A DNA stretch of 51,894 bases from Azonexus sp. (GCA_031277255.1 JAITMS010000162.1:1-51894); one strand, 5' to 3'. Shown: positions 33,966 through 44,332, counted from the stretch's first letter. The notes: a model not told the origin generated them from the letters alone. Translations and numbers: made by a program.

Positions 33966-35248
33966 ATCAAACCTTGCAGGCTGTGCGCGGGATGAACGAC
34001 ATCCTGCCCGACCAGGCTTCTTTCTGGGAACTGTTCGAGGAAACCGTCCGCGGCTGGCTGGCGAGCTACGGCTACCGGCCCATCCGCATGCCCGTCGTCG
34101 AGCCGACGCCGCTGTTCAAACGGGCCATCGGCGAAGTCACCGACATTGTCGAAAAGGAGATGTATTCCTTCATCGACAGCCTCAACGGCGAGGCGCTGAC
34201 GCTGCGGCCCGAAGGCACGGCCGGTTGCGTCCGCGCCGTGATCGAGCACAACCTGGCGGCGCGGCAGACGCAGCGCCTCTATTACAGCGGCCCGATGTTC
34301 CGTCACGAACGGCCGCAGAAGGGGCGTTACCGGCAGTTTCATCAGGTCGGCGTCGAGACTTTCGGTCTCACCGGGCCGGACATCGACGCCGAACTGATCC
34401 TCATGGGCGCGCGTCTGTGGGCCGATCTCGGCCTCGATGGCATCGAACTGCACATCAACAGCCTCGGCCAGCCGGAGGAGCGGGCGCGCCACCGGGCGGC
34501 GCTGATCGCTCATTTCGAGCGGCACGCCGAACAACTCGACGAGGATGCCAAACGCCGCTTGCACACCAATCCGCTGCGCATCCTCGACAGCAAGAATCCG
34601 GCCCTGCGGGCGGTCTGCGAGGACGCGCCCAAACTGATCGACTACCTCGGCGCCGAATCGCTCGCCCACTTCGCGGGCGTCCAGCGCATCTTGCAGGACG
34701 CCGGGCTGCCCTTCGTCATCAACCCGCGTCTGGTGCGCGGCCTTGATTACTACAACCTGACCGTTTTTGAATGGGTCACCGATCGCCTCGGCGCACAGGG
34801 CACGGTCTGCGCCGGGGGCCGTTATGACGGTCTGGTCGAGCAACTCGGCGGCAAGCCGACGCCCGCCTGCGGCTTTGCTCTGGGCGTCGAGCGCCTGCTG
34901 GCCTTGATTGAGGAATCCGGCGGCGCGCCCGCCGCGCCCGCGCCCGACGTGTATCTCGCGCATCAGGGCGAAGCCGCCGCCCGGCAAGCCTTCCGCGTCG
35001 CCGAAGGCTTGCGCGACCAGGGGCTGAACGTGCTGCTGCACTGCGGCGGCGGCAGTTTCAAAGCGCAGTTGAAGAAGGCCGACGGCAGCGGCGCGCCCGT
35101 CGCCGTCATCATCGGCGACGACGAAGCGGCGGACGGCTCGGCGCAACTGAAATTCCTGCGCCAGGAAGGCGGGCAACAGAAACTGAACGTCGATGATCTG
35201 GCGGCAGCGATCATCGGCCATTTGATTGACGCGGACGAGGAGGAATAA
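33962..35248 (+). CDS. hisS: Histidyl-tRNA synthetase
   Basis: 428 residues. Class II synthetase: motif 1 region near [19 protein letters not shown], motif 2 in [20 protein letters not shown], histidine-specific [16 protein letters not shown] and motif 3 in [16 protein letters not shown]-terminal anticodon-binding domain ([12 protein letters not shown]...[19 protein letters not shown]) is present, unlike in hisZ at 44333, so this is the true aminoacylating enzyme. Confidence 0.97.
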   Translation: MNQTLQAVRGMNDILPDQASFWELFEETVRGWLASYGYRPIRMPVVEPTPLFKRAIGEVTDIVEKEMYSFIDSLNGEALTLRPEGTAGCVRAVIEHNLAARQTQRLYYSGPMFRHERPQKGRYRQFHQVGVETFGLTGPDIDAELILMGARLWADLGLDGIELHINSLGQPEERARHRAALIAHFERHAEQLDEDAKRRLHTNPLRILDSKNPALRAVCEDAPKLIDYLGAESLAHFAGVQRILQDAGLPFVINPRLVRGLDYYNLTVFEWVTDRLGAQGTVCAGGRYDGLVEQLGGKPTPACGFALGVERLLALIEESGGAPAAPAPDVYLAHQGEAAARQAFRVAEGLRDQGLNVLLHCGGGSFKAQLKKADGSGAPVAVIIGDDEAADGSAQLKFLRQEGGQQKLNVDDLAAAIIGHLIDADEEE

Positions 35249-35252
35249 ACCG

Positions 35253-35909
35253 ATGGCAACCTACGACCTTGAAGAACAGGAACAGATCGACAGCCTGAAA
35301 ACCTGGTGGAAGATGTACGGCAACCTCGTCACCGCCGTGCTGGCGGCGGCGGCGTTGAGTATGGTTGGCTGGCAGGGCTGGAACAAATACCGTGACAGTC
35401 AGGCGGCGCAGGCTTCAGCCCTTTTCGCCGTGCTTGAGGCGGCGGCGCTGACCGGCGACATGCCGAAAGTCAAGGCCACCGCGGGCGAACTGGCCGAAAA
35501 ATACGCCAGCAGCAGCTATGCGCCGCTGGGCGCGTTGCTCGCCGCCCGTCACTCGATCGAGGCGGGCGATCTCAAAACGGCCCGCAGCCAGCTCGCCTGG
35601 GCCGCCGACAATGGCAAGGACGAAGTGCGCGACCTCGCCCATTATCGTCTGGCCGCCGTCCTGCTCGACGCCAAAGAATATGACGAAGCCCTCAAACAAC
35701 TCGAAGCCGCGCCAGCTCCGGCCTTTGCCGCCCGCTTTGAGGAATTGCGCGGCGACGTGCTGTTCGCCCAGGGCAAAAAGCCGGAAGCCCGCGCCGCCTA
35801 CCGCGCCGCCCTCGACAAAATGGGCCAGGCCGCCGGAGTGAACAAAACGGCAGAACCTGGCCGCCAGTTGCTGCAAGAAAAACTCGATAGCCTTGGGGAG
35901 CCCGCTTAA
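35253..35909 (+). CDS. YfgM-like TPR membrane protein
   Basis: 218 residues from ATG 35253, preceded by GAGGAGGAA. The N-terminus MATYDLEEQEQIDSLKTWW is typical of the UPF0070/YfgM family, followed by one membrane helix (about 26-43) and TPR-like helices outside. In E. coli YfgM associates with the SecYEG translocon and periplasmic chaperones. The position between hisS and bamB is conserved. Its stop directly precedes the bamB ATG. Confidence 0.92.
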   Translation: MATYDLEEQEQIDSLKTWWKMYGNLVTAVLAAAALSMVGWQGWNKYRDSQAAQASALFAVLEAAALTGDMPKVKATAGELAEKYASSSYAPLGALLAARHSIEAGDLKTARSQLAWAADNGKDEVRDLAHYRLAAVLLDAKEYDEALKQLEAAPAPAFAARFEELRGDVLFAQGKKPEARAAYRAALDKMGQAAGVNKTAEPGRQLLQEKLDSLGEPA

Positions 35910-37058
35910 ATGAAATTGCCTTTTCTTGCCCCACTCCTCGCCGCCAGCTTTCTGCTCGGCGGCTGTTCGACGCTCGACAAGCTCAACCCCTTTTCCAGTT
36001 CCGGCCCCAAACTCGGCCAATTGACCGATTTCAAAGCGACGGTGGAGGCCCGCAATCTCTGGTCGGCCAGCGTCGGCAAGGCCGGGAGCTATACCTTCGT
36101 TCCCGCCGTGGTCGGCGACGCCGTGTTCGTCGCCGGGCAGGACGGCACGGTCAGCCGCCTCGAAAACGGCAAGGTCGTCTGGAAAATCGACGCCGAGCAA
36201 AAACTCTCGGCTGGCGTCGGCGCGAGCAACAGTCTGGTCGTCGTCGGCACCGACAAGGGCGAAGTGCTGGCTTTTGCCGCCGCCGATGGCAAGCCGCAGT
36301 GGCAGACCAGGGCCAGCAGCGAAATTCTCTCCGCCCCGGCGGTCAGCGAAGATGGCGTCGCCGTGCGCAGCGGCGACAACCGGGTCTTTCTCTTTGATCT
36401 CCACGATGGCGCGCGCAAATGGGTTTATCAGCGGGCCAACCCGACGCTGGCGATTCGCGGCGCGGGGGCGCCGGTCTTTGCCGACCGCTACCTGTTCGTC
36501 GGCTTTCCCGGCGGCCGCCTGGTTGCCCTTTCCTTGCAGAACGGCGCCTTGGTCTGGGAAGGGCCGGTTGCCCAGCCCAGAGGGGCGACCGAACTCGACC
36601 GCGTCGCCGACGTGGTCGCGCCGCCGGTCATTGATGGCCGCCAGATTTGCGCCGTCGCCTTTCAGGGCAAGGTCGCCTGCTTCGACATGGGGCAGGGCGG
36701 GGCGCTGATGTGGTCGCGGGACATGTCCTCGACTTCCGGCCTCGCCCTCGATGGCCGCGCCCTTTTCGTCACCGACGATCAAGGCGTGGTGTACGCCTTC
36801 GACCGCCAGAACGGCAGCAGCCTGTGGAAGCAGGATAAATTGCAGAACCGCCGCCTCTCCGGCCCGGCGGCGCAGCGCGGCCTGGTCGCGGTGGGCGACG
36901 GCGAAGGTTACATCCACTTCCTCTCGCGCGAAGACGGCAGCCTCGCCGCCCGCCAGAAAATCGACAGTTCGCCCATCCGCGCTGCCGTGACGACGCTTGG
37001 CGGGGGCTTTGTGGCGCAGACGACGGGCGGCGCGGTCGGCTCCTATGAGGCGCAATGA
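35910..37058 (+). CDS. bamB: Outer membrane protein assembly lipoprotein BamB
   Basis: 382 residues. Lipoprotein signal with lipobox LLGGC (Cys19), then an eight-bladed PQQ-like propeller with repeated GxVxAxD-like strands, for example [34 protein letters not shown] and [17 protein letters not shown]. It is a non-essential BAM subunit that assists barrel insertion of substrates such as those escorted by SurA. Overlaps der by 4 bp. Confidence 0.95.
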   Translation: MKLPFLAPLLAASFLLGGCSTLDKLNPFSSSGPKLGQLTDFKATVEARNLWSASVGKAGSYTFVPAVVGDAVFVAGQDGTVSRLENGKVVWKIDAEQKLSAGVGASNSLVVVGTDKGEVLAFAAADGKPQWQTRASSEILSAPAVSEDGVAVRSGDNRVFLFDLHDGARKWVYQRANPTLAIRGAGAPVFADRYLFVGFPGGRLVALSLQNGALVWEGPVAQPRGATELDRVADVVAPPVIDGRQICAVAFQGKVACFDMGQGGALMWSRDMSSTSGLALDGRALFVTDDQGVVYAFDRQNGSSLWKQDKLQNRRLSGPAAQRGLVAVGDGEGYIHFLSREDGSLAARQKIDSSPIRAAVTTLGGGFVAQTTGGAVGSYEAQ

Positions 37059-38386
37059 AGCCGACGCTGGTGCTGGTTGGCCGCCCCAATGTCGGCAAAT
37101 CGACCCTTTTCAACCGCCTCACCCGCTCGCGTGACGCCCTCGTCGCCGACCAGCCGGGGCTGACCCGCGACCGTCATTACGGCCACGGCAAACTCGGCGG
37201 CAAACCGTATCTGGTCGTCGACACCGGCGGCTTCGAGCCGCTCGTCAAGGACGGCATCCTGCACGAAATGGCGCGGCAGACCGAACAGGCCATTGCCGAG
37301 GCCGATGCCGTCATCTTTGTCGTCGATGGCCACGCCGGCCTGACGCCGCACGACAAGGAAATCGCCAACAGACTGCGGCGCACCGGGCCTCCGGTCTGGG
37401 TCGCCGTCAACAAAGCCGAAGGCATGAATCGCGGCCTGGTCGAGAGCGAATTTCACGAACTCGGCCTGGGTGAACCGAACGCCATTTCGGCGGCGCATGG
37501 CGAAGGCGTGCGCGGCCTGGTCGAACTGGCGCTGGAACGCTTCCCCGAACCGGCGGATGAAGAACGCTCATCATCCGCCATTCGCGTCGCCATCGTTGGC
37601 CGCCCCAATGTCGGCAAATCGACCCTCATCAACACCCTGCTCGGCGAGGAGCGCGTCATCGCCTTTGACGCCCCCGGCACCACGCGCGACGCCATCGAAA
37701 TCGAATTCGAGAAAAATGGCCGCCACTACGCGCTCATCGACACAGCGGGGATGCGAAAGCGCGGCAAGGTATTCGAAGCCATCGAAAAATTCTCGGTGGT
37801 CAAAACCTTGCAGGCGATTGCAGGGGCCAATGTCGTCATCCTCATGGTCGACGCCCAGGCCGACATTTCCGAACAGGACGCCCACATCGCCGATTTCATC
37901 ATCCAGTCCGGGCGGGCGCTGGTCGTCGCCGTCAATAAATGGGACGGCCTCGACCCCTACATCCGCGAACAAACGCGGCTGACCCTGCAAAGAAAGCTCA
38001 AATTCCTCGATTTCGCCCAATTCCACTTCATCTCGGCCCGCCGCAACACGGGCCTGCCCGCGCTTTTTCGCTCAGTCGACGCCGCCTACGCCGCCGCCAT
38101 GAGCAAACTCTCGACCCCGCGCCTCTCCCGCGTCCTCGCCGATGCCGTGAGCAAACAAGCGCCGCCCAAACACGGCGTCTTCCGCCCCAAACCCCGCTAC
38201 GCCCATCAAGGCGGCTCCAACCCGCCGATCATCGTCGTACACGGCAACGCCGTCGACCAGATCAGCGACAGCTACCGCCGCTACCTCGAACACACTTTCC
38301 GCGAAGCCTTCAAACTGCAAGGCACGCCGCTGCGCATCCAGTTCGTGACAGGGAAGAATCCGTATGACGACAAGGGCGGGAAATAG
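37055..38386 (+). CDS. der: GTPase Der (EngA)
   Basis: 443 residues with two tandem GTPase domains, the Der signature. G1 boxes: [15 protein letters not shown] (N-terminal) and [16 protein letters not shown] (from about residue 182). G3: DTGGFEPLV and [12 protein letters not shown]4: NKAEG and NKWDG. The C-terminal KH-like domain ends in [10 protein letters not shown]. Needed for 50S subunit maturation. In close relatives the next gene is hfq; here a Sel1-repeat gene intervenes. Confidence 0.97.
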   Translation: MKPTLVLVGRPNVGKSTLFNRLTRSRDALVADQPGLTRDRHYGHGKLGGKPYLVVDTGGFEPLVKDGILHEMARQTEQAIAEADAVIFVVDGHAGLTPHDKEIANRLRRTGPPVWVAVNKAEGMNRGLVESEFHELGLGEPNAISAAHGEGVRGLVELALERFPEPADEERSSSAIRVAIVGRPNVGKSTLINTLLGEERVIAFDAPGTTRDAIEIEFEKNGRHYALIDTAGMRKRGKVFEAIEKFSVVKTLQAIAGANVVILMVDAQADISEQDAHIADFIIQSGRALVVAVNKWDGLDPYIREQTRLTLQRKLKFLDFAQFHFISARRNTGLPALFRSVDAAYAAAMSKLSTPRLSRVLADAVSKQAPPKHGVFRPKPRYAHQGGSNPPIIVVHGNAVDQISDSYRRYLEHTFREAFKLQGTPLRIQFVTGKNPYDDKGGK

Positions 38387-38419
38387 CAGCCTCGACAGCA
38401 ATCTGCCGGAGAAACAGGC

Positions 38420-40264
38420 ATGGATGAATTGAAAAAATTGATCAAAAAAGCCCAACGCGGAAATATGGAAGCGCAGTACGAACTTGGGTCAGAGTATGAC
38501 TGTTATGGCATCGCAGAGGATGATGACGCGGAAAAAGAAGCAAAATGGCGCAAGCTGGCGGCAGAACAGTACCGGTTGGCGGCAGAACAAGGTCATCAGT
38601 ACGCGCAAATCAGACTGGGGGAGAAGCATTTCATCGGCGAAGGCGTCACACAGGACGCCGCGGAAGCCGCCAGATGGTACGCCAAAGCAGCGGCGCAAGG
38701 GGACAGGGACGCGCAAGCCTTCCTCGGCTGGATGCATGAGTACGGCTTGGGCATGGCGCGGAACGACGCGCAAGCGGTCAAGTGGTACGCCCAGGCAGCG
38801 GGACAGGAGAATGCGGAGGGACAATCTCCCCTTGAATTGATGAGAGAAAAGACGGAAGCGCAGACCCTGCTTGGGCTGATGTACGAGCAAGGCCGTGGCG
38901 TGGCGCAAGATGTCGAGCGAGCGGCAAAGTGGTATGCAAAAGCAGCAAAACGAGAAGGCAAGCACGCGCATGGACGTTTCCTCCGCACACTCAGGCAAGT
39001 GACGGAACAGGGAGACGCCAGGTCGCAATACGACTTGGCATGGATGTATGAAAACGCTGAAGGCGTCCCCCATGATGGTCTGAAAGCAGCGTATTGGTGT
39101 CGAAAAGCGGCGGAACAAGGGCTTGTGAGCGCGCAAATCCGGTTGGGAACGTTGTATGTCGACGGCCACGGCGTCGCGCGGGATGCAACCGAAGCGGTGA
39201 AATGGTATCGCCTGGCGGCGGAACAGGGAGATGCCAGAGGACAGATCCGGCTTGGTGAAATGTATAAAGAAGATAAAGGCGTTGAACAGGACGATGCCGA
39301 AGCAACGAAGTGGTACCGCTTGGCGGCGGAACAAGGCGATGCGTATGCGCAATTTCTGTTGGCCATTCAGTATGAAAACGGCTGTGGGGTCGCTCAGGAT
39401 GAAGCAGAAGCCGCAGTGTGGTACAGAAAAGCGGCGGAACAAGGATACACGTACGCACAAGAATCGCTGGCAGCGATGTATTGCTATGGTCAGGGCGTCC
39501 CGCAGGATGACGAGGAAGCGGAGAAATGGTCCAGGCGGGCAGAAGTGCAGGATGAAATCAATTTTCGCGAAATGGCGGAACAAGGCTCAATGAAGCGGCA
39601 ATACCAGCTTGGGCTGATGTACGAGTTGGGTGAGAGCTTTCTGCAGGCGCAGGGGATATCAAGTTCCAAGGATCCCGGCGGCAGAAAGGATGACGCGGAA
39701 GCGGCGAGGTGGTACGCATTGGCGGCGGCGCAGGGGCATATGCCTGCGCAAAAATATCTTGGCGCCATGTATATAGAAGGCCGGGGTGTTGAGCAGGACT
39801 ATGCCGAAGCCGCGAAATGGCTCCGACTGGCGGCGGAAGAAAACGACCCGGACGCGCAATACCAGTTGGGATGGCTGTACGTCAATGGTCACGGCGTCGC
39901 GCGGGATGCAACCGAAGCTGTGAAATGGTTTGATCTGGCGGCGGAGCAGGCCGACTATGGCAATGTGACCTATGAGCCGCGCGGCGATGGGGGGGTACAG
40001 GCGCAATACGCACTTGGCTGCCTGTATGCAGAAGGCTGTGGCGTCGCGCAGGATGATGAGGAAGCGGTCAAGTGGTATGGATTGGCGGCGGAGCGGGGAC
40101 ACGCCGACGCGCAGTACACGCTCGGCAAGCTGTACGCCCAAGGCCGGGGCGTCGAGCGGGATATTGCCGAAGCGGCAAAATGGTACAAAGAAGCGGCGGC
40201 GCAGGAACACAAGGCCGCGCAGGAGGCTCTTCGGCAGTTGGAAAAATCGGGCGGCCTGACCTAG
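38420..40264 (+). CDS. Long Sel1-like repeat protein inserted between der and hfq
   Basis: 614 residues composed of about 14 Sel1-type repeats (pattern A-x-Y-x-LG-x2-Y-x2-G-x-GV-x2-D-x2-A-x3-W-x2-AA-x-Q-G). Examples are AQYELGSEY near residue 18, IRLGEKHFIGEGVTQDAAEA, TLLGLMYEQGRGVAQDVERA and YTLGKLYAQGRGVERDIAEA at the C-terminus. There is no signal peptide or membrane helix, so it appears cytoplasmic, though Sel1 proteins are often scaffolds or secreted effectors. Two repeats share a near-identical DNA stretch (about 39165-39215 and 39893-39943), showing recent internal duplication. GC is visibly lower than in der. RBS GGAG at 38410 is well spaced. Partner unknown. Confidence 0.9.
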   Translation: MDELKKLIKKAQRGNMEAQYELGSEYDCYGIAEDDDAEKEAKWRKLAAEQYRLAAEQGHQYAQIRLGEKHFIGEGVTQDAAEAARWYAKAAAQGDRDAQAFLGWMHEYGLGMARNDAQAVKWYAQAAGQENAEGQSPLELMREKTEAQTLLGLMYEQGRGVAQDVERAAKWYAKAAKREGKHAHGRFLRTLRQVTEQGDARSQYDLAWMYENAEGVPHDGLKAAYWCRKAAEQGLVSAQIRLGTLYVDGHGVARDATEAVKWYRLAAEQGDARGQIRLGEMYKEDKGVEQDDAEATKWYRLAAEQGDAYAQFLLAIQYENGCGVAQDEAEAAVWYRKAAEQGYTYAQESLAAMYCYGQGVPQDDEEAEKWSRRAEVQDEINFREMAEQGSMKRQYQLGLMYELGESFLQAQGISSSKDPGGRKDDAEAARWYALAAAQGHMPAQKYLGAMYIEGRGVEQDYAEAAKWLRLAAEENDPDAQYQLGWLYVNGHGVARDATEAVKWFDLAAEQADYGNVTYEPRGDGGVQAQYALGCLYAEGCGVAQDDEEAVKWYGLAAERGHADAQYTLGKLYAQGRGVERDIAEAAKWYKEAAAQEHKAAQEALRQLEKSGGLT

Positions 40265-40283
40265 CTGAAAAAGTTTTTTCAGC
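40264..40283 (+). terminator. Hairpin at the end of the Sel1 gene
   Basis: GCTGAAAAA (40264-40272) and TTTTTCAGC (40275-40283) form a 9 bp stem overlapping the stop codon region. The loop is tiny and the T run is within the stem, so termination may be partial, allowing some read-through to hfq. Confidence 0.5.
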
Positions 40284-40361
40284 AGGCGCGAGGCGACAGG
40301 AAAAATACCAACAAGATACTGAAAACCCCAAATTGTCATCAAGTTGATCCTGTGCCGCCTC

Positions 40362-40401
40362 GCCAAATATTTTGGCAAGCGCCAGCATTTTTGGGTACAT
40401 T
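40362..40401 (+). promoter_or_regulatory. Putative hfq promoter with overlapping palindrome
   Basis: TTGGCA (40372-40377), 18 bp spacer, TACATT (40396-40401), about 40 bp before the hfq ATG. A perfect 15 bp palindrome, GCCAAATATTTTGGC (40362-40376), overlaps the -35. Its position suggests an operator, but no binding protein can be named. Confidence 0.45.
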
Positions 40402-40438
40402 ACCGGCCTCATAACAACACACGCATGGAGTCCGCACC

Positions 40439-40678
40439 ATGAGCAACAAAGGGCAACTGTTACAAGACCCCTTTCTCAACGCCTTGCGCCGCGAGCATGT
40501 TCCCGTTTCGATCTACCTGGTCAATGGCATCAAGTTGCAGGGGCAGGTCGAGTCTTTCGATCAGTACGTCGTCCTGCTGAAAAACACGGTGACGCAGATG
40601 GTCTATAAGCACGCCATCTCGACGGTGGTGCCGGCGCGTCCGGTCAGTCTGCAAGTGCAGGAAGCGGCGGCTGAGTAA
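40439..40678 (+). CDS. hfq: RNA chaperone Hfq
   Basis: 79 residues. Hexameric Sm-like protein pairing small RNAs with mRNAs. Sm1 block [20 protein letters not shown] with [18 protein letters not shown], and Sm2 block [15 protein letters not shown] with the conserved YKHAIST. The C-terminal tail is short, as is usual in betaproteobacteria. Starts the hfq-hflX-hflK-hflC group. Confidence 0.98.
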   Translation: MSNKGQLLQDPFLNALRREHVPVSIYLVNGIKLQGQVESFDQYVVLLKNTVTQMVYKHAISTVVPARPVSLQVQEAAAE

Positions 40679-40735
40679 TCGCGTCCGCCGCCTGCCGTTG
40701 TGGCGGGCCGTTTTCTTGCCTTTCGGCCTTGACCG

Positions 40736-41893
40736 ATGATTGAGCGTCCCGCCGCTGGCGAGCGCGTGGTCATCGTGCAGGTTGATTTCGGCCAGCCTGA
40801 TTTGACGGATCAGCTTGAGGAATTGCGCCTCTTGACAGAATCGGCGGGCGGTCTGGTCGTCGCCGAAGTCTTTGGCCGCCGCCACAGCCCGGACGCCAAG
40901 ACCTTTGTCGGCAAGGGCAAGGTCGAGGAGATCGCCGCCATGCGGGCGGCGGGCGGGGCCGATCTGGTGATTTTCAATCACGATCTGTCGCCCGCCCAGG
41001 AGCGCAATCTGGAGCGCGAACTGAAGTGCCGGGTGATTGACCGCACCAGTCTGATTCTCGATATTTTCGCCCTGCGCGCGGCGAGCGCCGCGGGCAAGTT
41101 GCAGGTCGAACTGGCGCAACTGGAGCATTTGTCGACGCGGCTGGTGCGCGGCTGGACGCACCTCGAACGCCAGCGCGGCGGCATCGGTCTGCGCGGGCCG
41201 GGCGAGACGCAACTGGAAACCGACCGGCGTCTGCTCGGCAACCGGGTCAGGCTCCTCAAGGGGCGGCTGGCCCGGCTTTCCCGCCAGCGCGGGGTGCAGC
41301 GGCAGGCGCGGATGCGTGGCGAGGTGCTCAATGTCTCCATCGTTGGCTATACCAATGCTGGCAAATCGACGCTGTTCAACGCCCTGACCCATGCCGGGGT
41401 TTATGCCGCTGACCAGTTGTTTGCTACCCTCGATACCACCTCGCGCAAGCTGTGGGTGGCGGCAGGCGGCAATGTGGTGATTTCGGACACGGTCGGTTTT
41501 ATCCGCGATTTGCCGCACGCGCTGGTCGATGCTTTTCACGCCACGCTGGAAGCGGCGCTCGATGCCGATCTCCTGCTCCATGTCGTCGATAGCGCCAGCC
41601 CTGCCCGCGCCGAGCAGATGGCCGAGGTCGACAAAGTGCTGGCCGGGATTGGCGCGGGCGCTTTGCGGCAGGTGGTGGTCTGGAACAAGATTGACCTGAC
41701 CGATGCCGCGCCGGGCGTCGAGCGGGATGAGTATGGTAATATCGCGCGCGTTCGTCTCAGTGCGCGCCTGGGAAGCGGCCTTGACTTCCTGCGCGAATCA
41801 CTGGCCGAATATGCCAGGCGCAAGTCTGAAGCCCGCCGCCAGGAAAGGCAGGCGGCGGCGCTTGAAGCCCAACATGATTTCATCTCTGAATAG
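40736..41893 (+). CDS. hflX: GTPase HflX
   Basis: 385 residues. Ribosome-associated GTPase that splits stalled ribosomes under stress. N-terminal HflX domain with GRRHSPDAKTFVGKGKVEEI and the Arg/Gly linker RGGIGLRGPGETQLETDRR. G domain: VGYTNAGKSTLFNALT, ISDTVGFIRDLPHALVDAF, and VVWNKIDL. Length typical for this clade. It starts 57 bp after hfq. Confidence 0.96.
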   Translation: MIERPAAGERVVIVQVDFGQPDLTDQLEELRLLTESAGGLVVAEVFGRRHSPDAKTFVGKGKVEEIAAMRAAGGADLVIFNHDLSPAQERNLERELKCRVIDRTSLILDIFALRAASAAGKLQVELAQLEHLSTRLVRGWTHLERQRGGIGLRGPGETQLETDRRLLGNRVRLLKGRLARLSRQRGVQRQARMRGEVLNVSIVGYTNAGKSTLFNALTHAGVYAADQLFATLDTTSRKLWVAAGGNVVISDTVGFIRDLPHALVDAFHATLEAALDADLLLHVVDSASPARAEQMAEVDKVLAGIGAGALRQVVVWNKIDLTDAAPGVERDEYGNIARVRLSARLGSGLDFLRESLAEYARRKSEARRQERQAAALEAQHDFISE

Positions 41894-41932
41894 AAAAATT
41901 CCCAACCCATGATTCCAACGCTCGGTATTTTC

Positions 41933-43249
41933 ATGTCGCTCAATGACCCGCAATGGGGCAACCGGGGCGGCGATGGCAACAAACCCGGCGGCGGCCCGCG
42001 CCGCCCCAATGACGGCCCGCCTGATCTGGAGGAGATCCTGCTTGATACCAAACGCAAGCTCGCCGCCCTCTTTGGCAAGAAAGGCGGCGGCAATAACAAT
42101 GGCGGCAACGGCGGCGGCGATGGCCCACGGCTGCCTGATTTCAACCCGAAATTCCTGAGCGGCGGCCTGGGCATCCTGATCGGACTGGCCGTGACGATCT
42201 GGCTGGCTTCCGGTCTTTACATCGTCGACGCTTCAGAGCGCGGCCTCGTCCTGCAATTTGGCCGCTTCAACGGGCAAGTGACCGAGCCGGGCCTGCGCTG
42301 GCATCTGCCTTACCCGATCGAGTCGCGTGAATTGGTCAATCTGGAACAGATGCGGATGCTGGAAATTGGCTATCGTGGCAACGAGAGCACCAAAGTCTTG
42401 AAAGAGGCGCTGATGCTGACCGATGACGTAAATATCGTGAATGTCCGGTTCGCCGTACAGTACAACCTTAAGGACCCGGTCGAATTTGCTTTCAACAACC
42501 GATACGACGCCAGCGGCGACCCTAACGATGTGGTGATGGGTGCGGCGGAATCGGCGATCCGTGAGGTCGTCGGCAAAAGCCGGATGGATTTTGTGCTCTA
42601 CGAAGGGCGCGACCAGCAGATTGCCGACCGGGCCGCCAAATTGATGCAGGACATTCTTGACCGCTACAAGAGCGGTATCTACATTTCCAAGGTGACGATG
42701 CAGGGCGCCCAGCCGCCGGAGCAAGTGCAGGCGGCTTTTAGCGACGCCATCAACGCAGGCCAGGACCGCGAGCGGCAGGTCAACGAAGGCCAAGCCTACG
42801 CCAATGACGTGATTCCCCGTGCCAAGGGTGCGGCAGCGGCGCTGCTCCAGGAGGCCAACGGCTACCAGCAACGGGTGATTGCCGCCGCCGAGGGCGACGC
42901 CTCGCGCTTCCGCCAGATTCAGGGCGAATACGCCAAAGCGCCGGAAGTGACCCGCCAGCGCCTCTATCTGGAAACCATGCAGGACATTTACACCCGCACG
43001 ACCAAGGTTTTGATCGATACCAAGGGGCAGGGCAATCTGCTCTATCTGCCGCTCGATAAATTGATGCAATCAGCCGCCGCTATTCCTGCCGCTGCGGCCA
43101 ATGAAGCGGCGGCGGCCTCAGGCCGCGCCGCGCCGCCGCTGTCGACCACGGCGCCGCCGCAAATCGAGCGGCCCATCGGCATCGACGCCGGGTCGGGTTT
43201 TTCAAAATCGTCAGGCTCCTTGCAGTCGCGTGATCGGGAGAGTCGCTAA
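41933..43249 (+). CDS. hflK: FtsH protease modulator subunit HflK
   Basis: 438 residues from ATG 41933 (MSLNDPQWGNRGGDGNKPG); an ATG eight codons earlier gives an atypical N-terminus. A Gly/Asn/Pro-rich cytoplasmic leader (to about residue 70) precedes one membrane helix (ILIGLAVTIWLASGLYIV) and a periplasmic SPFH/band 7 domain (VDASERGLVLQFGRFNGQV), with a long coiled region AQPPEQVQAAFSDAINAGQD. With HflC it forms a cage around FtsH. hflC begins within its stop (TAATG). Confidence 0.95.
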   Translation: MSLNDPQWGNRGGDGNKPGGGPRRPNDGPPDLEEILLDTKRKLAALFGKKGGGNNNGGNGGGDGPRLPDFNPKFLSGGLGILIGLAVTIWLASGLYIVDASERGLVLQFGRFNGQVTEPGLRWHLPYPIESRELVNLEQMRMLEIGYRGNESTKVLKEALMLTDDVNIVNVRFAVQYNLKDPVEFAFNNRYDASGDPNDVVMGAAESAIREVVGKSRMDFVLYEGRDQQIADRAAKLMQDILDRYKSGIYISKVTMQGAQPPEQVQAAFSDAINAGQDRERQVNEGQAYANDVIPRAKGAAAALLQEANGYQQRVIAAAEGDASRFRQIQGEYAKAPEVTRQRLYLETMQDIYTRTTKVLIDTKGQGNLLYLPLDKLMQSAAAIPAAAANEAAAASGRAAPPLSTTAPPQIERPIGIDAGSGFSKSSGSLQSRDRESR

Positions 43250-44127
43250 TGAGTGCGCGTATGAATCGTCTGGCGATTGTCGTCGCCTTGCTTGTGGTGG
43301 CGGCGGCGCTGTCGCTGTTTACTGTCGATCAGCGGCAGTACGCGCTGGTTCTGCAATTCGGCGAAGTCAAATGGATCGTCAAGGAGCCGGGGCTGAACAC
43401 CAAGATTCCCTTCATCCAGAATGTGCGCTATTTCGACAAGCGCATCCTGACGCTCGACAACAGCGAGCCGGAACGTTTCATGACTTCCGAGAAACAGAAC
43501 GTGATGGTCGATTTCTTCATCAAGTGGAAAATCGTCGATCCCAACCTCTATTACATTTCGGTCAGGGGAGACGAGGCGCTTGCCCGTACCCGTCTCAGTC
43601 AGACGGTGAAGGACGGGTTGTACGGGGAATTCAGCAAGCGCACCGTACATGACGTGATTTCCGGCGAGCGCGATCGCATCATGGAGCAGATGCGCGTCAA
43701 GGCCGACCTCGACGCCCGCCGTATCGGCGTCGAGATTGTCGACGTGCGCTTGAAGCGCGTCGAACTGCCGACCGAGGTCAGCGATAAAGTCTATAGTCGG
43801 ATGGAGTCCGAGCGTAAACGCGTCGCCAACCAATTGCGGGCGGAAGGCGCAGCGGAAGCCGAAAAAATCCGCGCCGACGCCAATCGCCAGCGCGAGATCA
43901 TCATCGCCGAAGCCTACCGCGACGCCCAGAAGATCAAGGGCGAAGGCGACAGCAAGGCGACCGCCATCTACGCCGCGGCCTTTGGTCAGAACCCGGAGTT
44001 CTACGCCTTCTACAGGAGTCTTGAAGCCTATCGCAACAGCTTCGCCAACAAGGGCGACATGCTGGTGGTCGATCCCAGTTCCGATTTCTTCAAGTACATG
44101 AAGGACAGCGGGCGCGGCGGTAAATGA
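43249..44127 (+). CDS. hflC: FtsH protease modulator subunit HflC
   Basis: 292 residues. One N-terminal membrane helix (about 6-24), then an SPFH domain starting TVDQRQYALVLQFGEVKWIV and a coiled C-terminal half (RSEAEKIRADANRQREIII-type heptads). Partner of HflK. In E. coli the complex regulates membrane protein and phage lambda CII degradation by FtsH. Confidence 0.95.
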   Translation: MSARMNRLAIVVALLVVAAALSLFTVDQRQYALVLQFGEVKWIVKEPGLNTKIPFIQNVRYFDKRILTLDNSEPERFMTSEKQNVMVDFFIKWKIVDPNLYYISVRGDEALARTRLSQTVKDGLYGEFSKRTVHDVISGERDRIMEQMRVKADLDARRIGVEIVDVRLKRVELPTEVSDKVYSRMESERKRVANQLRAEGAAEAEKIRADANRQREIIIAEAYRDAQKIKGEGDSKATAIYAAAFGQNPEFYAFYRSLEAYRNSFANKGDMLVVDPSSDFFKYMKDSGRGGK

Positions 44128-44137
44128 AGGCCACCCA

Positions 44138-44326
44138 ATGAGCGCCTCGCTCCTGCTGCTGGCTTTTGCGCTGATGCTGGTGATCGAGGGGGCGATGCCC
44201 TTCATCGCCCCGGCGGCCTGGCGGGAAACCTTCCGCCGCCTGATCCAGTTTTCCGACGGGCAGATTCGCTTCATCGGCCTCTCCTCGATGCTGCTCGGCC
44301 TGATCCTGCTTTTCATTTTTTCCTGA
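44138..44326 (+). CDS. DUF2065 small membrane protein
   Basis: 62 residues with two hydrophobic segments: LLLLAFALMLVIEGAMPFIA and FIGLSSMLLGLILLFIF, joined by a basic loop (AWRETFRRLIQ). This is the DUF2065/YjeT family normally found between hflC and hisZ or purA. Function unknown. Confidence 0.9.
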   Translation: MSASLLLLAFALMLVIEGAMPFIAPAAWRETFRRLIQFSDGQIRFIGLSSMLLGLILLFIFS

Positions 44327-44332
44327 TCTTTG

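Noticed and set aside
35415..37055. 546-codon minus-strand frame across yfgM and bamB
   Set aside because: Antisense shadow spanning two well-supported plus-strand genes.
38489..39583. 364-codon minus-strand frame within the Sel1 gene, with repeated units
   Set aside because: The periodicity comes from the Sel1 repeats read backwards.
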